Shown here one piece after another: positions 51,507-60,686 of a stretch of DNA of 64,000 nt (the first letter of the stretch is position 1; every line of letters starts with the position of its first letter). The stretch is taken from the NCBI GenBank assembly GCA_033765145.1, contig JANRIH010000028.1:124001-188000 (forward strand). The letters are read 5' to 3'. The notes below the pieces were generated by a model. The model worked only from the letters and a program-made list of their open reading frames with translations. It was not told the DNA's origin and made no database searches. Made by a program: the position numbers and the translations under genes. The DNA comes from JAGVSR01 sp033765145. Lineage in GTDB: Bacteria; Pseudomonadota; Alphaproteobacteria; Rhizobiales; Hyphomicrobiaceae.

Positions 51507-51653
51507 GTCCTTTCGTAGGGCCGAAGAATTCGGGGTCGGATTTCGGATTGCCCGGCAAGACGCGCTGCGCCTCTGGTCAGCCCCCTCGAATTCCGCCAAG
51601 TATCTGAGGCTTGCGTCGCGGTCGTCGCGGCCAACCCGGCAAGGCCATTTTCC

Positions 51654-52565
51654 ATGGGCACAGACATCCACACGACGCGTTTTACAGTGGACCGGGTCGC
51701 TCACGAACTCGCCCGGCAGATCGCCGTCCCATTGGAGCCTGGGCTGTATCTCGTCGCGACGCCCATCGGTAATTTGGCCGACATCACAATCCGTGCACTC
51801 GGTGTCCTCGTGCGGGCGGACATCATCCTGTGTGAGGATACGCGGCACAGCCGGACGCTCCTTCAACATTATGGGGTTGGCGGGGCTTTGAGGCCCTTTC
51901 ACGAGCACAACGAGGATCAGGAACGGCCGCGCATCCTGTCGGCTTTGTCGAATGGAAAGGTGGTCGCGCTCATCAGTGATGCGGGGACGCCGCTCGTGTC
52001 GGATCCCGGCTACAAGTTGGTGCGTGAGGCGGCGGCACTTGGCCATCCGGTTGTCAGCATTCCCGGGGCGAGTGCGCTTCTGGCGGCCATCACGGCCAGC
52101 GGATTGCCGCCCGACAGCTTTCACTTCGCGGGCTTCTTGCCATCGCGCGAGGTGGCGCGGCGGACGCGGATCGCGGAACTGGCGGACGTGCCCGGTACGC
52201 TCATTTTCTATGAGGCGCCGACGCGCGTAGCTGAAGCCGTTGCCGATCTTGCCGACGTGCTCGGTCCGAGACCCGCGGCTCTCGCGCGTGAATTGACCAA
52301 GCTTCACGAAGAGGTCGTGCGGCTGCCGCTCGATCGATTGGCCGATCAACTGGCACGTGAGCCGATCAAGGGCGAGATCGTGATCGTGGTCGGACCGCCT
52401 GTCGAGACGGTTGTGGACGACGACCGCGTTCTTCAGGAACTCGATCTGTCTGCCGCTACGATGAGCCTCAGGGATGCCGCTCGCGCGGTTGCGGACAAGC
52501 TCGGTATTCCGAAGGCTCGCGCCTACGATCTCGCTTTGAAGCGACAGAGGGAGCGGGACGGGTGA
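51654..52565 (+). CDS. rsmI: 16S rRNA (cytidine(1402)-2'-O)-methyltransferase
   Basis: A 303-residue tetrapyrrole-methylase-fold enzyme modifying C1402 in the ribosomal P-site. Family motifs are clear: LYLVATPIGNLADITIRAL, EDTRHSRTLLQHYGV, SDAGTPLVSDPGYKLVREA and PGASALLAAI. The stop overlaps the yraN start by 4 bp. The rsmI-yraN pair is the common proteobacterial order. Confidence 0.97.
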   Translation: MGTDIHTTRFTVDRVAHELARQIAVPLEPGLYLVATPIGNLADITIRALGVLVRADIILCEDTRHSRTLLQHYGVGGALRPFHEHNEDQERPRILSALSNGKVVALISDAGTPLVSDPGYKLVREAAALGHPVVSIPGASALLAAITASGLPPDSFHFAGFLPSREVARRTRIAELADVPGTLIFYEAPTRVAEAVADLADVLGPRPAALARELTKLHEEVVRLPLDRLADQLAREPIKGEIVIVVGPPVETVVDDDRVLQELDLSAATMSLRDAARAVADKLGIPKARAYDLALKRQRERDG

Positions 52566-52948
52566 GGGAGAAGCCCGCGCTCCCGGATGGTCCCAAGGAA
52601 CGCTGGCGGCGTCTCGACCGAGGGGCCCGGGCGGAAGCGCTCGTGGCGCTGATGCTGCGGCTCAGGGGGTACGCCATTCTCGCACGGCGCTGGAAAATTT
52701 CCGCGGGCGAGATCGATCTTGTCGTCAGCCGTGGCGTGGAAATCCGCTTTGTCGAGGTGAAACGCACGCGCGGGACGGCCGATTCCGACGCCCACGAGGC
52801 GGTGTCTTCCGGTCAGCGCCGGCGCATCCGGGATGCGGCGGACGTCTGGCTACTCAAGAATCCACGATACCGCGAGCATGAGATGCATTTCGATCTCGCG
52901 CTCGTAGCCCCCTGGCGAATGCCGCGGTTCATCGCCGACGGACTTTGA
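52562..52948 (+). CDS. yraN: YraN/UPF0102 family protein
   Basis: A 128-residue protein with a restriction-endonuclease-like fold (Holliday-junction-resolvase type): RGARAEALVALMLRLRGY, WKISAGEIDLVV, IRFVEVKRTRG (PD-(D/E)xK-like Asp, Glu and Lys). It starts at GTG 52562 inside the rsmI stop. Its biochemical role is not established. Confidence 0.94.
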   Translation: MREKPALPDGPKERWRRLDRGARAEALVALMLRLRGYAILARRWKISAGEIDLVVSRGVEIRFVEVKRTRGTADSDAHEAVSSGQRRRIRDAADVWLLKNPRYREHEMHFDLALVAPWRMPRFIADGL

Positions 52949-52955
52949 TGGCGTG

Positions 52956-53516
52956 TCAGCGCTGTGAGACGGCGAGGCCGTTGAGGATGGTCTGGGCGCG
53001 CCGGTTCTGCGACCAGCAGGAAATATCGTCACAGACTGCGACGGGCCGTTCCTTTCCGTAGGAGAGCGAGCGGATGCGGGACGCCGGAATGCCTTTGGAG
53101 ACTAGATAGGCGCGTACAGACTGGGCGCGTCGAGCGCCGAGCGCGAGATTGTATTCGCGAGTGCCGCGTTCGTCGGCATGCCCTTCGATGACGATCGTGT
53201 GCGAGGGATATCGTCCGAGCCAGCGGGCCTGATTGTCGAGGGTCGCCATCGATTCGGGATTAAGGTCGGTGCTGTCGGACGCGAAATAGACAATGTCGCG
53301 GCTCTGCGACCGGAAGTCTTCGATCGTACCCGGCGTGGCTGCGCGTGCCGTCCGGCTGCCGCGGCTAAAGCCGTTCTCGTCGGACCCGAGCAGGCTCGGG
53401 TTGGGGGCTGTGCTGGACGTCTGGGAACAGGCGGCCGCAAGAACGGCGGCTGAAGCGGCCAACAGGATGCGGATAGGGCGGGCCAGAAGGCATGCGGATG
53501 GCAGATGACGCGCCAT
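52956..53516 (-). CDS. pal: Peptidoglycan-associated lipoprotein Pal
   Basis: A 186-residue outer-membrane lipoprotein. The signal ends in the lipobox LAAAC. After a Ser/Asn/Gly-rich linker, the OmpA-like domain has YFASDSTDLNPE, VIEGHADERGTREYNLALGARRA and YGKERPV. It tethers the outer membrane to peptidoglycan and works with Tol. Start ATG 53516 with GAGGAG upstream. No tolB or tolQRA genes are visible here, although pal normally follows tolB. It is convergent with yraN, 7 bp apart. Confidence 0.95.
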   Translation of the reverse strand: MARHLPSACLLARPIRILLAASAAVLAAACSQTSSTAPNPSLLGSDENGFSRGSRTARAATPGTIEDFRSQSRDIVYFASDSTDLNPESMATLDNQARWLGRYPSHTIVIEGHADERGTREYNLALGARRAQSVRAYLVSKGIPASRIRSLSYGKERPVAVCDDISCWSQNRRAQTILNGLAVSQR

Positions 53517-53665
53517 GACTGGGAACTCCTCGCTACAACTGTTCTTGGATGCGCCCAAGTTGGTAAACACGGTCTTAAGGTGCCGGGGTGCGCATTGGTG
53601 CCGTCGGGAAGAACTGTTATCTCCAGTCGCGCCGATAAGAGGCGCACCGTCGGAGGCATCGGATC

Positions 53666-54640
53666 ATGAGCTTGAAGATCGCGTGTCAGATGGACCCCAT
53701 CGACCGCATCGACATTCGAGGTGACTCAACCTTCGCGCTGCTGCTCGAAGCCGAGGCGCGAGGACACGACATCTTCTACTACCTGCCCCAGGATCTGACG
53801 CTCCGGAACGGGCGGCTTATGGCGCGGGGCCATACTCTGTCAGTCAAGGACGAGGCAGGGCAACACTACACGCTGAAAGATCCTAGGGCGCTCGACCTCG
53901 CGCGCATGGATGTCGTGCTATTGCGTCAGGACCCGCCGTTCGACATGGCGTACATCACAGCGACGCACCTTCTCGAGCGAATCCATCCCGGCACACTCGT
54001 CGTCAACGATCCGCGGCACGTGCGGAACGCACCTGAAAAAATCTGGGTGCTCGATTTCCTCGATCTCATGCCCCCGACGATCGTCACGCGGTCTCGCGCG
54101 GAGGTCGAAGCGTTCCGGGACGAGCACCACGACATCATTCTGAAGCCGCTATACGGCAATGGCGGCGCGAGCGTCTTTCGTCTGAAGCCGGAGGATACGA
54201 ACCTCGGATCGCTCGTCGAATTGTTCCAGACGGTTTTCCGCGAGCCGTTCATGGTGCAGCAGTACCGCCCCGAAGTCCGGCAAGGGGACAAGCGCATTAT
54301 TCTCGTCGACGGCGCGTTCGGCGGGGCTGTCAACAGGGTGCCGTCGCTCGGTGAGACGCGCTCCAATCTCCATGTCGGCGGAACGGCGATGCCGACGGAA
54401 CTCACGGCACGCGAAGAGGAAATCTGCCGGAGGCTCGGACCCGAGCTCAAAGCGCGCGGCCTCATCTTCACCGGCATCGATGTGATCGGGGACTACCTGA
54501 CGGAGATCAACGTCACGTCGCCGACGGGCATCCGGCAAGTCAAACAGTTCGGCGGCGCGGACATCGCGGCGATGATCTGGGATGCGATCGAGGCGCGCGT
54601 TTCGGCGAACGATCGCGCCAGACCGGGAGGCGCCGCATGA
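53666..54640 (+). CDS. gshB: Glutathione synthetase
   Basis: A 324-residue ATP-grasp enzyme adding glycine to gamma-glutamylcysteine. Motifs include IACQMDPIDRIDIRGDSTFALLLEA, VVNDPRHVRNAPEKIWVLDF, KPLYGNGGASVFRL, RVPSLGETRSNLHVGG and DVIGDYLTEINVTSPTG. The stop overlaps the MAPEG gene start (ATGA). gshA is not in the window. Confidence 0.97.
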   Translation: MSLKIACQMDPIDRIDIRGDSTFALLLEAEARGHDIFYYLPQDLTLRNGRLMARGHTLSVKDEAGQHYTLKDPRALDLARMDVVLLRQDPPFDMAYITATHLLERIHPGTLVVNDPRHVRNAPEKIWVLDFLDLMPPTIVTRSRAEVEAFRDEHHDIILKPLYGNGGASVFRLKPEDTNLGSLVELFQTVFREPFMVQQYRPEVRQGDKRIILVDGAFGGAVNRVPSLGETRSNLHVGGTAMPTELTAREEEICRRLGPELKARGLIFTGIDVIGDYLTEINVTSPTGIRQVKQFGGADIAAMIWDAIEARVSANDRARPGGAA

Positions 54641-55062
54641 TCCAGACTGCGATCTTCTGGCCCGTGGCCGTCCTCGCGTTCTGGACGTTCGCCATTCTCC
54701 TCTTGGTTCCGCTCGTTCGGATCAGGGCCGTCATAGCCCGTCGCCTCGGCCCCAAGGATTTCCGATATGGTGAGAGCGAGCGAGTCCCGGGCGATGTTGC
54801 GATTCCCAATCGGGACTATATGAACCTGCTCGAACTGCCAGTTCTGTTCTACGCGATCGCGATTATTCTCTACGTCACCAGTCGGGTCGATCCCATCTTC
54901 GTCGGACTGGCCTGGGCGTTCACCGGGCTTCGCATCACCCACAGCCTCGTCCATCTTTCCTACAACAATGTCTTGCATCGTATCATCGTGTTCGCTGCCG
55001 CGACCCTCGTCCTTCTCGTGATTTGGGTCCGTTTCGCATGGGATCTCGCGGCGGCAGGCTGA
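54637..55062 (+). CDS. MAPEG family membrane protein
   Basis: A 141-residue four-helix membrane protein: AVLAFWTFAILLLVPLVR, then NRDYMNLLELPVLFYAIAI with the family's Asn-Glu-Pro region, AWAFTGLRITHSLVHL and a last helix. MAPEG proteins include glutathione transferases and peroxidases, consistent with translational coupling to gshB. It may conjugate or reduce lipophilic compounds with glutathione. Confidence 0.9.
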   Translation: MIQTAIFWPVAVLAFWTFAILLLVPLVRIRAVIARRLGPKDFRYGESERVPGDVAIPNRDYMNLLELPVLFYAIAIILYVTSRVDPIFVGLAWAFTGLRITHSLVHLSYNNVLHRIIVFAAATLVLLVIWVRFAWDLAAAG

Positions 55063-55122
55063 TGCCGGTGGCTATCAAGGTTCCGCTTGCGGGACCCGGC
55101 AACCGGCGGATCGGGAGACGGG

Positions 55123-57018
55123 ATGTCCCAACTATCGACAACGGCATTGCGCAAGCGATTTGAGCGACTTGTGCAGAAGGCCGAAGCCGAGATCGCCACC
55201 AACCCGGAAGGGTACAGGTTGCGCCTCGTTCTTCTGGCAGCACTCGGCTATGTGGTCATTGTCGGTCTTCTCGTGCTCCTGATCACCATCCTCGGCGGGA
55301 CGGTCTATGCAGCACTGATGAGCAGCGGACTTCTCATTCTGCTCGTGAAGAGCAAGCTCTTCATCGTTCTCGCCGTGGCCATCTGGATTCTCTTCAGATC
55401 TCTGTTTGTGAGAATTTCCGCGCCGACGGGCCTCCCGCTCGCGCGGTCGGATTATCCTCGTCTGTGGGGGGAGGTCGACGGCCTCAGATCGTCACTGGCG
55501 GCGCTGCCCGTGCACGAGGCCGTCCTCACTGGAGATATGAACGCCGCCGTCGCGCAGACGCCACGCTTCGGCATTTTCGGACCGCACAAGAACACACTCG
55601 TCCTTGGGCTCGAGCTTCTGATGACGCTCTCTCCACAACAGGCACGTTCGGTCCTGGCGCACGAGTTCGGGCACCTGTCGGGTTCGCATGGTCGTTTCGG
55701 AAACTGGATCTATCGCAAGCGTCTGACGTGGGCGCGCATTGGGCAGGCGTTCAGCGAGCGTGGTGGACTGGCGGCGGCACCGATGACCAGCTTCATCAGC
55801 TGGTATGTGCCGCGGCTGACTGGCTATTCGTTCGCTCTGGCACGCAATCAGGAATACGAGGCGGATGCGGTCGCCGTGCGGCTGACGACGCGCGAAGATG
55901 CGGCCGCGGCGCTCATGCTCGTCAATGTCCGGGATGAGATCACGCGCGAGACATTCTGGAAGCCGCTGCTCCAGCGCGCCATTTTGGAGCCCGAACCCGA
56001 GACGCAGACGTTCACGAAGCTCTTCCAGCACTTGAAATCGGTTCCCGTCAACGCAACCCTCGCCGACGTGAAACTCGGCGCCGCGTTGCGGGTGAAAACC
56101 GGCTACGCAGATACACATCCGGCCCTGCGTGATCGCCTGAAAGCGATTGCGGCAGGACCGGTTTCACTGCATCCGGGGGAGACGGCGGCCGAGTCCTGGC
56201 TCGGCAAGAAGCTCGGCGAGGTCCTGGCTCATTTCGATCTCGAATGGCTCGAGCGGAACGGGGAGGCGTGGCGGCAACGGCACGAGACAGCCCAGGCATC
56301 GCGCCGGCACCTCGAACAGCTGGCGCAGAAACCGGCCGACGAACTCACGCAAGCCGAGTCCTGGCAGGTCGCGACGCTCATCGAAGACGTCTGTCCCGAT
56401 GCCGATCCGCTGCCGGCTTATCTCGCGTATAAAGACAAGTATCCCCACGACCGCGATGCCGACTTCGCGATCGGGCGCATCCAACTGATCGAACGTGAGG
56501 ACCCGCGCGGCCTCGCCTATCTGGAAATTGCCGCCGACGACCCGCGTCATGCCGAAGTTGCGGCCGGGCTCATTGCTGCCTATCACCAGTCACATGAAAG
56601 GCCTGATCTCGCCGAAGTCTGGCAGAGCAGGGCCGAGGTGGCCTACGATCGCATGTCGGCGGCGCAGGTCGAACGCAACGATGTGTTGCCGGCCGACACG
56701 TTCCAGCCGCCCCGTCTCGATGCGGCTTTGCTGGTGGCGTTCGGCGAGGCCGTCGGGTGTGCACCCGTCGCTCAGAAGATCAAACGCGTCTGGATCGCCG
56801 AGAAAGTCGTCGCGCAGTTCCCCGAATGGCCGATCTATGTCGTGCTTGCGGAACCGCATCTCTTCACGCTGGCCAAGGAGGAGATCGGGCAGCGTCTTGC
56901 CGCCGAACTTAGCCAATCGACCGAGCTTCCCCATACGTGGCTGTTCCTGACGACGAGCAGCACGAGCCGGAAACTTGCCAGCAAACTCAAGGCGTCCGGG
57001 CACCACCTGCGGATTTGA
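55123..57018 (+). CDS. M48 family metallopeptidase with long C-terminal region
   Basis: A 631-residue membrane-anchored protease. Two hydrophobic segments (residues about 45-90) precede the peptidase domain with the zinc motif HEFGH (His180-His184) and the downstream ligand Glu in NQEYEADAVAV. The last 300 residues are helical with a TPR-like feel (AYKDKYPHDRDADFAIGRI). Start ATG 55123 has GGGAGA upstream. It resembles HtpX/Oma1-type quality-control proteases, but the substrate is unknown. It follows the MAPEG gene by 60 bp. Confidence 0.9.
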   Translation: MSQLSTTALRKRFERLVQKAEAEIATNPEGYRLRLVLLAALGYVVIVGLLVLLITILGGTVYAALMSSGLLILLVKSKLFIVLAVAIWILFRSLFVRISAPTGLPLARSDYPRLWGEVDGLRSSLAALPVHEAVLTGDMNAAVAQTPRFGIFGPHKNTLVLGLELLMTLSPQQARSVLAHEFGHLSGSHGRFGNWIYRKRLTWARIGQAFSERGGLAAAPMTSFISWYVPRLTGYSFALARNQEYEADAVAVRLTTREDAAAALMLVNVRDEITRETFWKPLLQRAILEPEPETQTFTKLFQHLKSVPVNATLADVKLGAALRVKTGYADTHPALRDRLKAIAAGPVSLHPGETAAESWLGKKLGEVLAHFDLEWLERNGEAWRQRHETAQASRRHLEQLAQKPADELTQAESWQVATLIEDVCPDADPLPAYLAYKDKYPHDRDADFAIGRIQLIEREDPRGLAYLEIAADDPRHAEVAAGLIAAYHQSHERPDLAEVWQSRAEVAYDRMSAAQVERNDVLPADTFQPPRLDAALLVAFGEAVGCAPVAQKIKRVWIAEKVVAQFPEWPIYVVLAEPHLFTLAKEEIGQRLAAELSQSTELPHTWLFLTTSSTSRKLASKLKASGHHLRI

Positions 57019-57110
57019 TCCCTTGGTGGGCTATAGGGTGCGACGGAAATCAGACGTCGGCACGTTTCACTTTCCAGACGGCGCATTCCGAGCGTGGTGG
57101 GGAGTGGGGC

Positions 57111-58628
57111 ATGTACAGTCAGATCGCGACGCTGGCCTTCGTCGGTGTCGAGCCCCGAGCCGTCGAGGTGCAAGTTCGGGCGACGCCCGGCAAGCCGAAT
57201 TTTGCGATCGTCGGGCTGCCGGACAAAGCGGTTGCGGAGAGCCGGGAGCGGGTGCGCAACGCGCTTCACGCGACGGGTCTCGGGTTCCCGTACAAGCGCG
57301 TGACCGTCAATCTCGCGCCGGCCGATCTTCCGAAAGAAGGCAGCCACTATGATCTCGCCATCGCGCTCGGATTGATGGTCGCGATGGGTGCCATCGCGCC
57401 CGAGGCGCTCGAAGGATACGCCGCGATCGGCGAACTCGCGCTCGACGGTTCGATCCGATCCGTGCCGGGTGCCCTGCCTGCCGCCATCGGCGCGAATGCG
57501 ATAGGCAAAGGTCTCATTTGTCCGGACGTCTCGGGTTCGGAGGCCGCCTGGGCCGGTGAGAACGTTGATGTTCTCGCGGCTCCGCATCTCCTTTCGCTCG
57601 TCAATCACTTTAAGGGCCTGCAGACCCTCTCGCGGCCGCGGCCAGAGCTTCAGCACGGGGGGGCGTCATCGGCCGATCTTCGGGATGTCAAAGGTCAGGA
57701 GAGCGCCAAGCGCGCCCTCGAAGTTGCCGCGGCGGGTGGGCACAATCTCCTGATGATCGGGCCGCCGGGATCGGGCAAATCCATGCTGGCTGCGCGCTTG
57801 CCATCGATCCTGCCGCCTCTGACGCCCGAAGAGATTCTCGAGGTCTCGATGGTGCATTCGCTCGCGGGCGAACTCATGGGCGGGCGGATCTGCGTCGAGC
57901 GACCGTTTCGCTCCCCGCATCATTCGGCAAGCATGGCCGCGCTCGTCGGCGGCGGTTCGCGGCCGAAGCCGGGTGAAGTCTCGCTCGCGCATCTCGGCGT
58001 GTTGTTTCTCGACGAATTGCCGGAGTTCCAGCCGAACGTTCTCGATGCGCTTCGTCAGCCGCTCGAAGCCGGCGAGATCATCGTCGCGCGCGCGAACCAT
58101 CGCATACAGTATCCCGCACGCATTCAACTCGTCGCGGCGATGAACCCGTGCAAATGCGGTGGCACCGGTCCCGGCATGAGCTGCAAGCGCGGGCCGCGCT
58201 GCCAGGACGACTATCAGGCCCGGCTCTCGGGTCCGCTTCTCGACCGCTTCGACCTGTCGATCGAAGTGCCGGCCGTTTCGGCCGCCGATCTCGCGCTTCC
58301 GCCACCGCTCGAAGGGTCGGCGGATGTCAGAGCGCGGGTGGCGGCGGCGCGTGATTTCGCTCGCGCACGCGCATCCAGCCTCGGCATGAAGGGTGTCCGA
58401 ATGAACGCCGAGCTTTCAGGGCAGAACCTGGAGAAGGTCGCAACGCCCGACGATCCCGGCAAGGCGCTCATGCGGCAAGCGGCCGAGCGCATGCAGCTCA
58501 CCGCCCGCGGCTTTCATCGTGTCATGAAGGTCGCGCGCACGTTGGCTGATCTCGACGGCGTGGAGGTGGTGGGCCGCGTGCACGTCGCGGAGGCGTTGAG
58601 CTATCGCGGAGAGGTGGTGAGGAGGTAG
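57111..58628 (+). CDS. comM: YifB/ComM family AAA+ ATPase (Mg-chelatase-like)
   Basis: A 505-residue hexameric helicase-like ATPase that promotes branch migration during natural transformation in some bacteria. It has the N-terminal YifB domain (VEVQVRATPGKPNFAIVGLPDKAV), Walker A GPPGSGKSMLAARLP, Walker B LGVLFLDELPEF and the Mg-chelatase-type insert with NPCKCGGTGPGMSC. Start ATG 57111 has GGGGAG upstream. The stop codon TAG sits inside the first copy of a heptanucleotide tandem repeat. Confidence 0.96.
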   Translation: MYSQIATLAFVGVEPRAVEVQVRATPGKPNFAIVGLPDKAVAESRERVRNALHATGLGFPYKRVTVNLAPADLPKEGSHYDLAIALGLMVAMGAIAPEALEGYAAIGELALDGSIRSVPGALPAAIGANAIGKGLICPDVSGSEAAWAGENVDVLAAPHLLSLVNHFKGLQTLSRPRPELQHGGASSADLRDVKGQESAKRALEVAAAGGHNLLMIGPPGSGKSMLAARLPSILPPLTPEEILEVSMVHSLAGELMGGRICVERPFRSPHHSASMAALVGGGSRPKPGEVSLAHLGVLFLDELPEFQPNVLDALRQPLEAGEIIVARANHRIQYPARIQLVAAMNPCKCGGTGPGMSCKRGPRCQDDYQARLSGPLLDRFDLSIEVPAVSAADLALPPPLEGSADVRARVAAARDFARARASSLGMKGVRMNAELSGQNLEKVATPDDPGKALMRQAAERMQLTARGFHRVMKVARTLADLDGVEVVGRVHVAEALSYRGEVVRR

Positions 58629-58672
58629 GCAGCAGGCAGCAGGCAGCAGGCAGCAGGCAGCAGGCAGCAGGC
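58627..58672. repeat. Heptanucleotide tandem repeat (AGGCAGC)n at the comM stop
   Basis: Six perfect AGGCAGC units run from 58627 to 58668, plus a partial AGGC. The array starts at the second base of the comM stop codon TAG. Changes in copy number would not alter ComM, but would change the spacing to the convergent folD 3' end. Confidence 0.95.
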
Positions 58673-58698
58673 CAAGCCTGCGCCCGCCGCCTTTTGCC

Positions 58699-59571
58699 TC
58701 ATTTAATACCCTTCTGCATCTTCGCGGCCTCGACCGTGTTCTGCAGCAGGCACGCGATCGTCATCGGACCGACGCCGCCGGGAACGGGCGTGATGGCGCC
58801 GGCAACGCGCGCGCAGTCGTCATAGAGGCAATCGCCGACGAGCTTCGTCTTTCCGTTTTCGGCCGGCACGCGATTGATGCCGACGTCGATCACGATGGCG
58901 CCCGGCTTCAGCCAATCGCCGCGGACCATTTCCGGAATACCGACGGCCGCGATCAGGAGATCGGCGCCCTTGACGACGCTCTCGATGTTGCGCGTGCGCG
59001 AGTGTGCGATCGTCACCGTGCAGTTCTCGCGAAGAAGAAGTGCGGCGACCGGCTTGCCGACGATGTTCGAGCGTCCGATGACCACGGCGTTCATGCCGGA
59101 GAGATTGGGCTCGACTGTCTTCGCCAGGATCACAGAGCCCGTCGGCGTGCACGGAACGAGCGTCCGTTCGCCGATCCAGAGACGGCCGACGTTCACCGGA
59201 TGGAACCCGTCGACGTCCTTGTTCGGGTCGATCGTGTTGAGGATTCTCTCGGCATTGACGTGTTTCGGGAGCGGCAGCTGGACCAGGATGCCGTGGACGG
59301 CCGGATCGGCGTTGAGCTTCTCGACCATCGCCAGAATTTCGGCTTCGGTCGCGGTCGCGGGCATCCGATGCTCCCACGAGTTCATGCCCGCTTCCTTGGT
59401 CTGCTCGCCCTTGTTCTTGACGTAGACCTTGCTGGCCGGGTCCTCACCGACGAGCACGACGGCGAGACCCGGTGTCAGGCCATGGCTCGCCTGCAACGCC
59501 GCCACATCCTTGGCGACACCGGCGCGAACGGTTGCGGCTACGGCCTTGCCGTCGATGACACGCGGATGCAT
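58699..59571 (-). CDS. folD: Bifunctional methylene-THF dehydrogenase / methenyl-THF cyclohydrolase
   Basis: A 290-residue enzyme interconverting methylene- and formyl-tetrahydrofolate. Motifs: VYVKNKGEQTKEAGM (catalytic Lys), VHGILVQLPLPKHVN, DGFHPVNVG, VVIGRSNIVGKPVAALLL and PVPGGVGPMTIACLLQNTV. With formate-THF ligase it completes the formate-to-methylene-THF route. It is downstream of DUF167 and yggT genes on the same strand. Confidence 0.97.
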   Translation of the reverse strand: MHPRVIDGKAVAATVRAGVAKDVAALQASHGLTPGLAVVLVGEDPASKVYVKNKGEQTKEAGMNSWEHRMPATATEAEILAMVEKLNADPAVHGILVQLPLPKHVNAERILNTIDPNKDVDGFHPVNVGRLWIGERTLVPCTPTGSVILAKTVEPNLSGMNAVVIGRSNIVGKPVAALLLRENCTVTIAHSRTRNIESVVKGADLLIAAVGIPEMVRGDWLKPGAIVIDVGINRVPAENGKTKLVGDCLYDDCARVAGAITPVPGGVGPMTIACLLQNTVEAAKMQKGIK

Positions 59572-59595
59572 CTCAGTTTTCTCCCGTTTCGTGGT

Positions 59596-59940
59596 TCATG
59601 GGTTTGCGAGGCGTGCCAGCAACGCGTCGAGCTTCGCGCGGAGGCTCGTCACGTCGCCAGAGATTTCGAAAGATTTGACGCGCGAGCGCGGGCCCGCGGC
59701 GAGAGAGATGGCCGATCGCGGAACATCGAGGGCATCCGACAACGCCCTCGTGACCGCCGTATTGGCCTCCCCGTCGGCTGGCGCGGCGCGGACGCGAACC
59801 CGAAACGCGGGGCCGTCGACCGTCACTTCCAACCCGTCAATTGTATCTTTGGACGATTTCGGCGTGACCCGCACGCGCACGATGACGCACCCGTGCCGTT
59901 CGCGCCAAGGCGGCGGCGCGTTGGTCGGGCCAGTCGGCAT
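59596..59940 (-). CDS. DUF167/YggU family protein
   Basis: A 114-residue protein with the YggU pattern: IVRVRVTPKSSKDTIDG, FRVRVRAAPADGEANTAVTRALSDALDVP, and GPRSRVKSFEISG. The start ATG shares one base with the yggT stop, as TGATG. The function is unknown; the pairing with yggT is conserved in proteobacteria. Confidence 0.93.
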   Translation of the reverse strand: MPTGPTNAPPPWRERHGCVIVRVRVTPKSSKDTIDGLEVTVDGPAFRVRVRAAPADGEANTAVTRALSDALDVPRSAISLAAGPRSRVKSFEISGDVTSLRAKLDALLARLANP

Positions 59941-60227
59941 CAGACTGCCTTCAGGATATTCGGGAAGACGACGATCTGTATGAACTGGATGATGAGCAGG
60001 AGGACGAGCGGGGAGATGTCGATCGCGCCCAAATCCGGCAGCACACGGCGGATCGGCGCCAGAAGGGGCTCGGTCACGGCCGTCAGCGCATTCCAGAGCG
60101 ACTGCACGAAGTTGTTGCGTGGATTGACGACGTTGAAGGCCAGAAGAAAGCTCAGGATCACGACGGCGAAGATGACGTACGTGTAGAGGGTCAGGAGGTA
60201 GCTGATAAATCCGAGAAATTCGGGCAT
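59940..60227 (-). CDS. YggT family membrane protein
   Basis: A 95-residue protein with two hydrophobic segments (LYTYVIFAVVILSFLLAF and IDISPLVLLLIIQFIQIVVF) separated by the conserved LLAPIRRVLPDLG loop. It starts at ATG 60227; a long upstream open frame is not supported. It overlaps the DUF167 gene by one base. Function unknown; plastid homologues act in heme attachment and nucleoid organisation. Confidence 0.93.
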   Translation of the reverse strand: MPEFLGFISYLLTLYTYVIFAVVILSFLLAFNVVNPRNNFVQSLWNALTAVTEPLLAPIRRVLPDLGAIDISPLVLLLIIQFIQIVVFPNILKAV

Positions 60228-60566
60228 CGGGTCCTGCTCGGGTCTGCCTAGAGCAGATTGCGATCGGACGGAACGGCCGATCGCGTGAAGCTGCTCGCCA
60301 AAACAAAAGGATAGAACGACTTTCCGAAACCGAAGGATCGGATCGAGCGCTAGGTTCCGCCCCGGTGTAACCGTAGGGCGTTCGGGGGGCAAGACTGGCG
60401 TGGTGCGGGGCGGGGAACATCCGCTGCACGCCACACTCGGCATCCGCGGCAATCGCCCACCCTGGCGCGTCACCGGTTCATTCTGTGTCGAAGGGTGGGC
60501 CGAACGGCGTGCTGAACGCCGCTGGGATGCGGGTCACGGGCTTGGTTGGTGGTCCGGGGCCGTTCC
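60228..60566. other. Intergenic region before tRNA-Ala
   Basis: This 339-bp stretch lacks a supported gene. Open frames run through it on the minus strand only as upstream extensions of yggT and DUF167. It should contain the promoter for the minus-strand yggT-DUF167-folD unit, which I cannot locate with confidence, and the upstream region of the tRNA promoter. Confidence 0.4.
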
Positions 60567-60595
60567 TTGACAACTTTCCGCCCCCCACCCTAAAT
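60567..60595 (+). promoter_or_regulatory. Promoter of tRNA-Ala
   Basis: A consensus -35 TTGACA (60567) is followed after 17 bases by CTAAAT (60590). Transcription would start at about 60602, a few bases before the tRNA 5' end. Confidence 0.7.
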
Positions 60596-60610
60596 GCCGC
60601 CATCCCGAGC

Positions 60611-60686
60611 GGGGCCGTAGCTCAGATGGGAGAGCGCTGCAATCGCACTGCAGAGGTCAGGGGTTCGATTCCCCTCGGCTCCACCA
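60611..60686 (+). tRNA. tRNA-Ala (anticodon CGC), CCA encoded
   Basis: A 76-base cloverleaf is readable: acceptor GGGGCCG / CGGCTCC with one G-T pair, D arm GCTC-GAGC, anticodon stem CTGCA / TGCAG with loop ATCGCAC (anticodon CGC, reading GCG), T arm AGGGG-TTCGATT-CCCCT and encoded CCA. Downstream genes have an accessory character, so the 3' end is a possible integration site. Confidence 0.96.

Noticed and set aside
58627..58672. CRISPR-like repeat array
   Set aside because: Units are contiguous 7-mers without spacers, so it is a simple tandem repeat.
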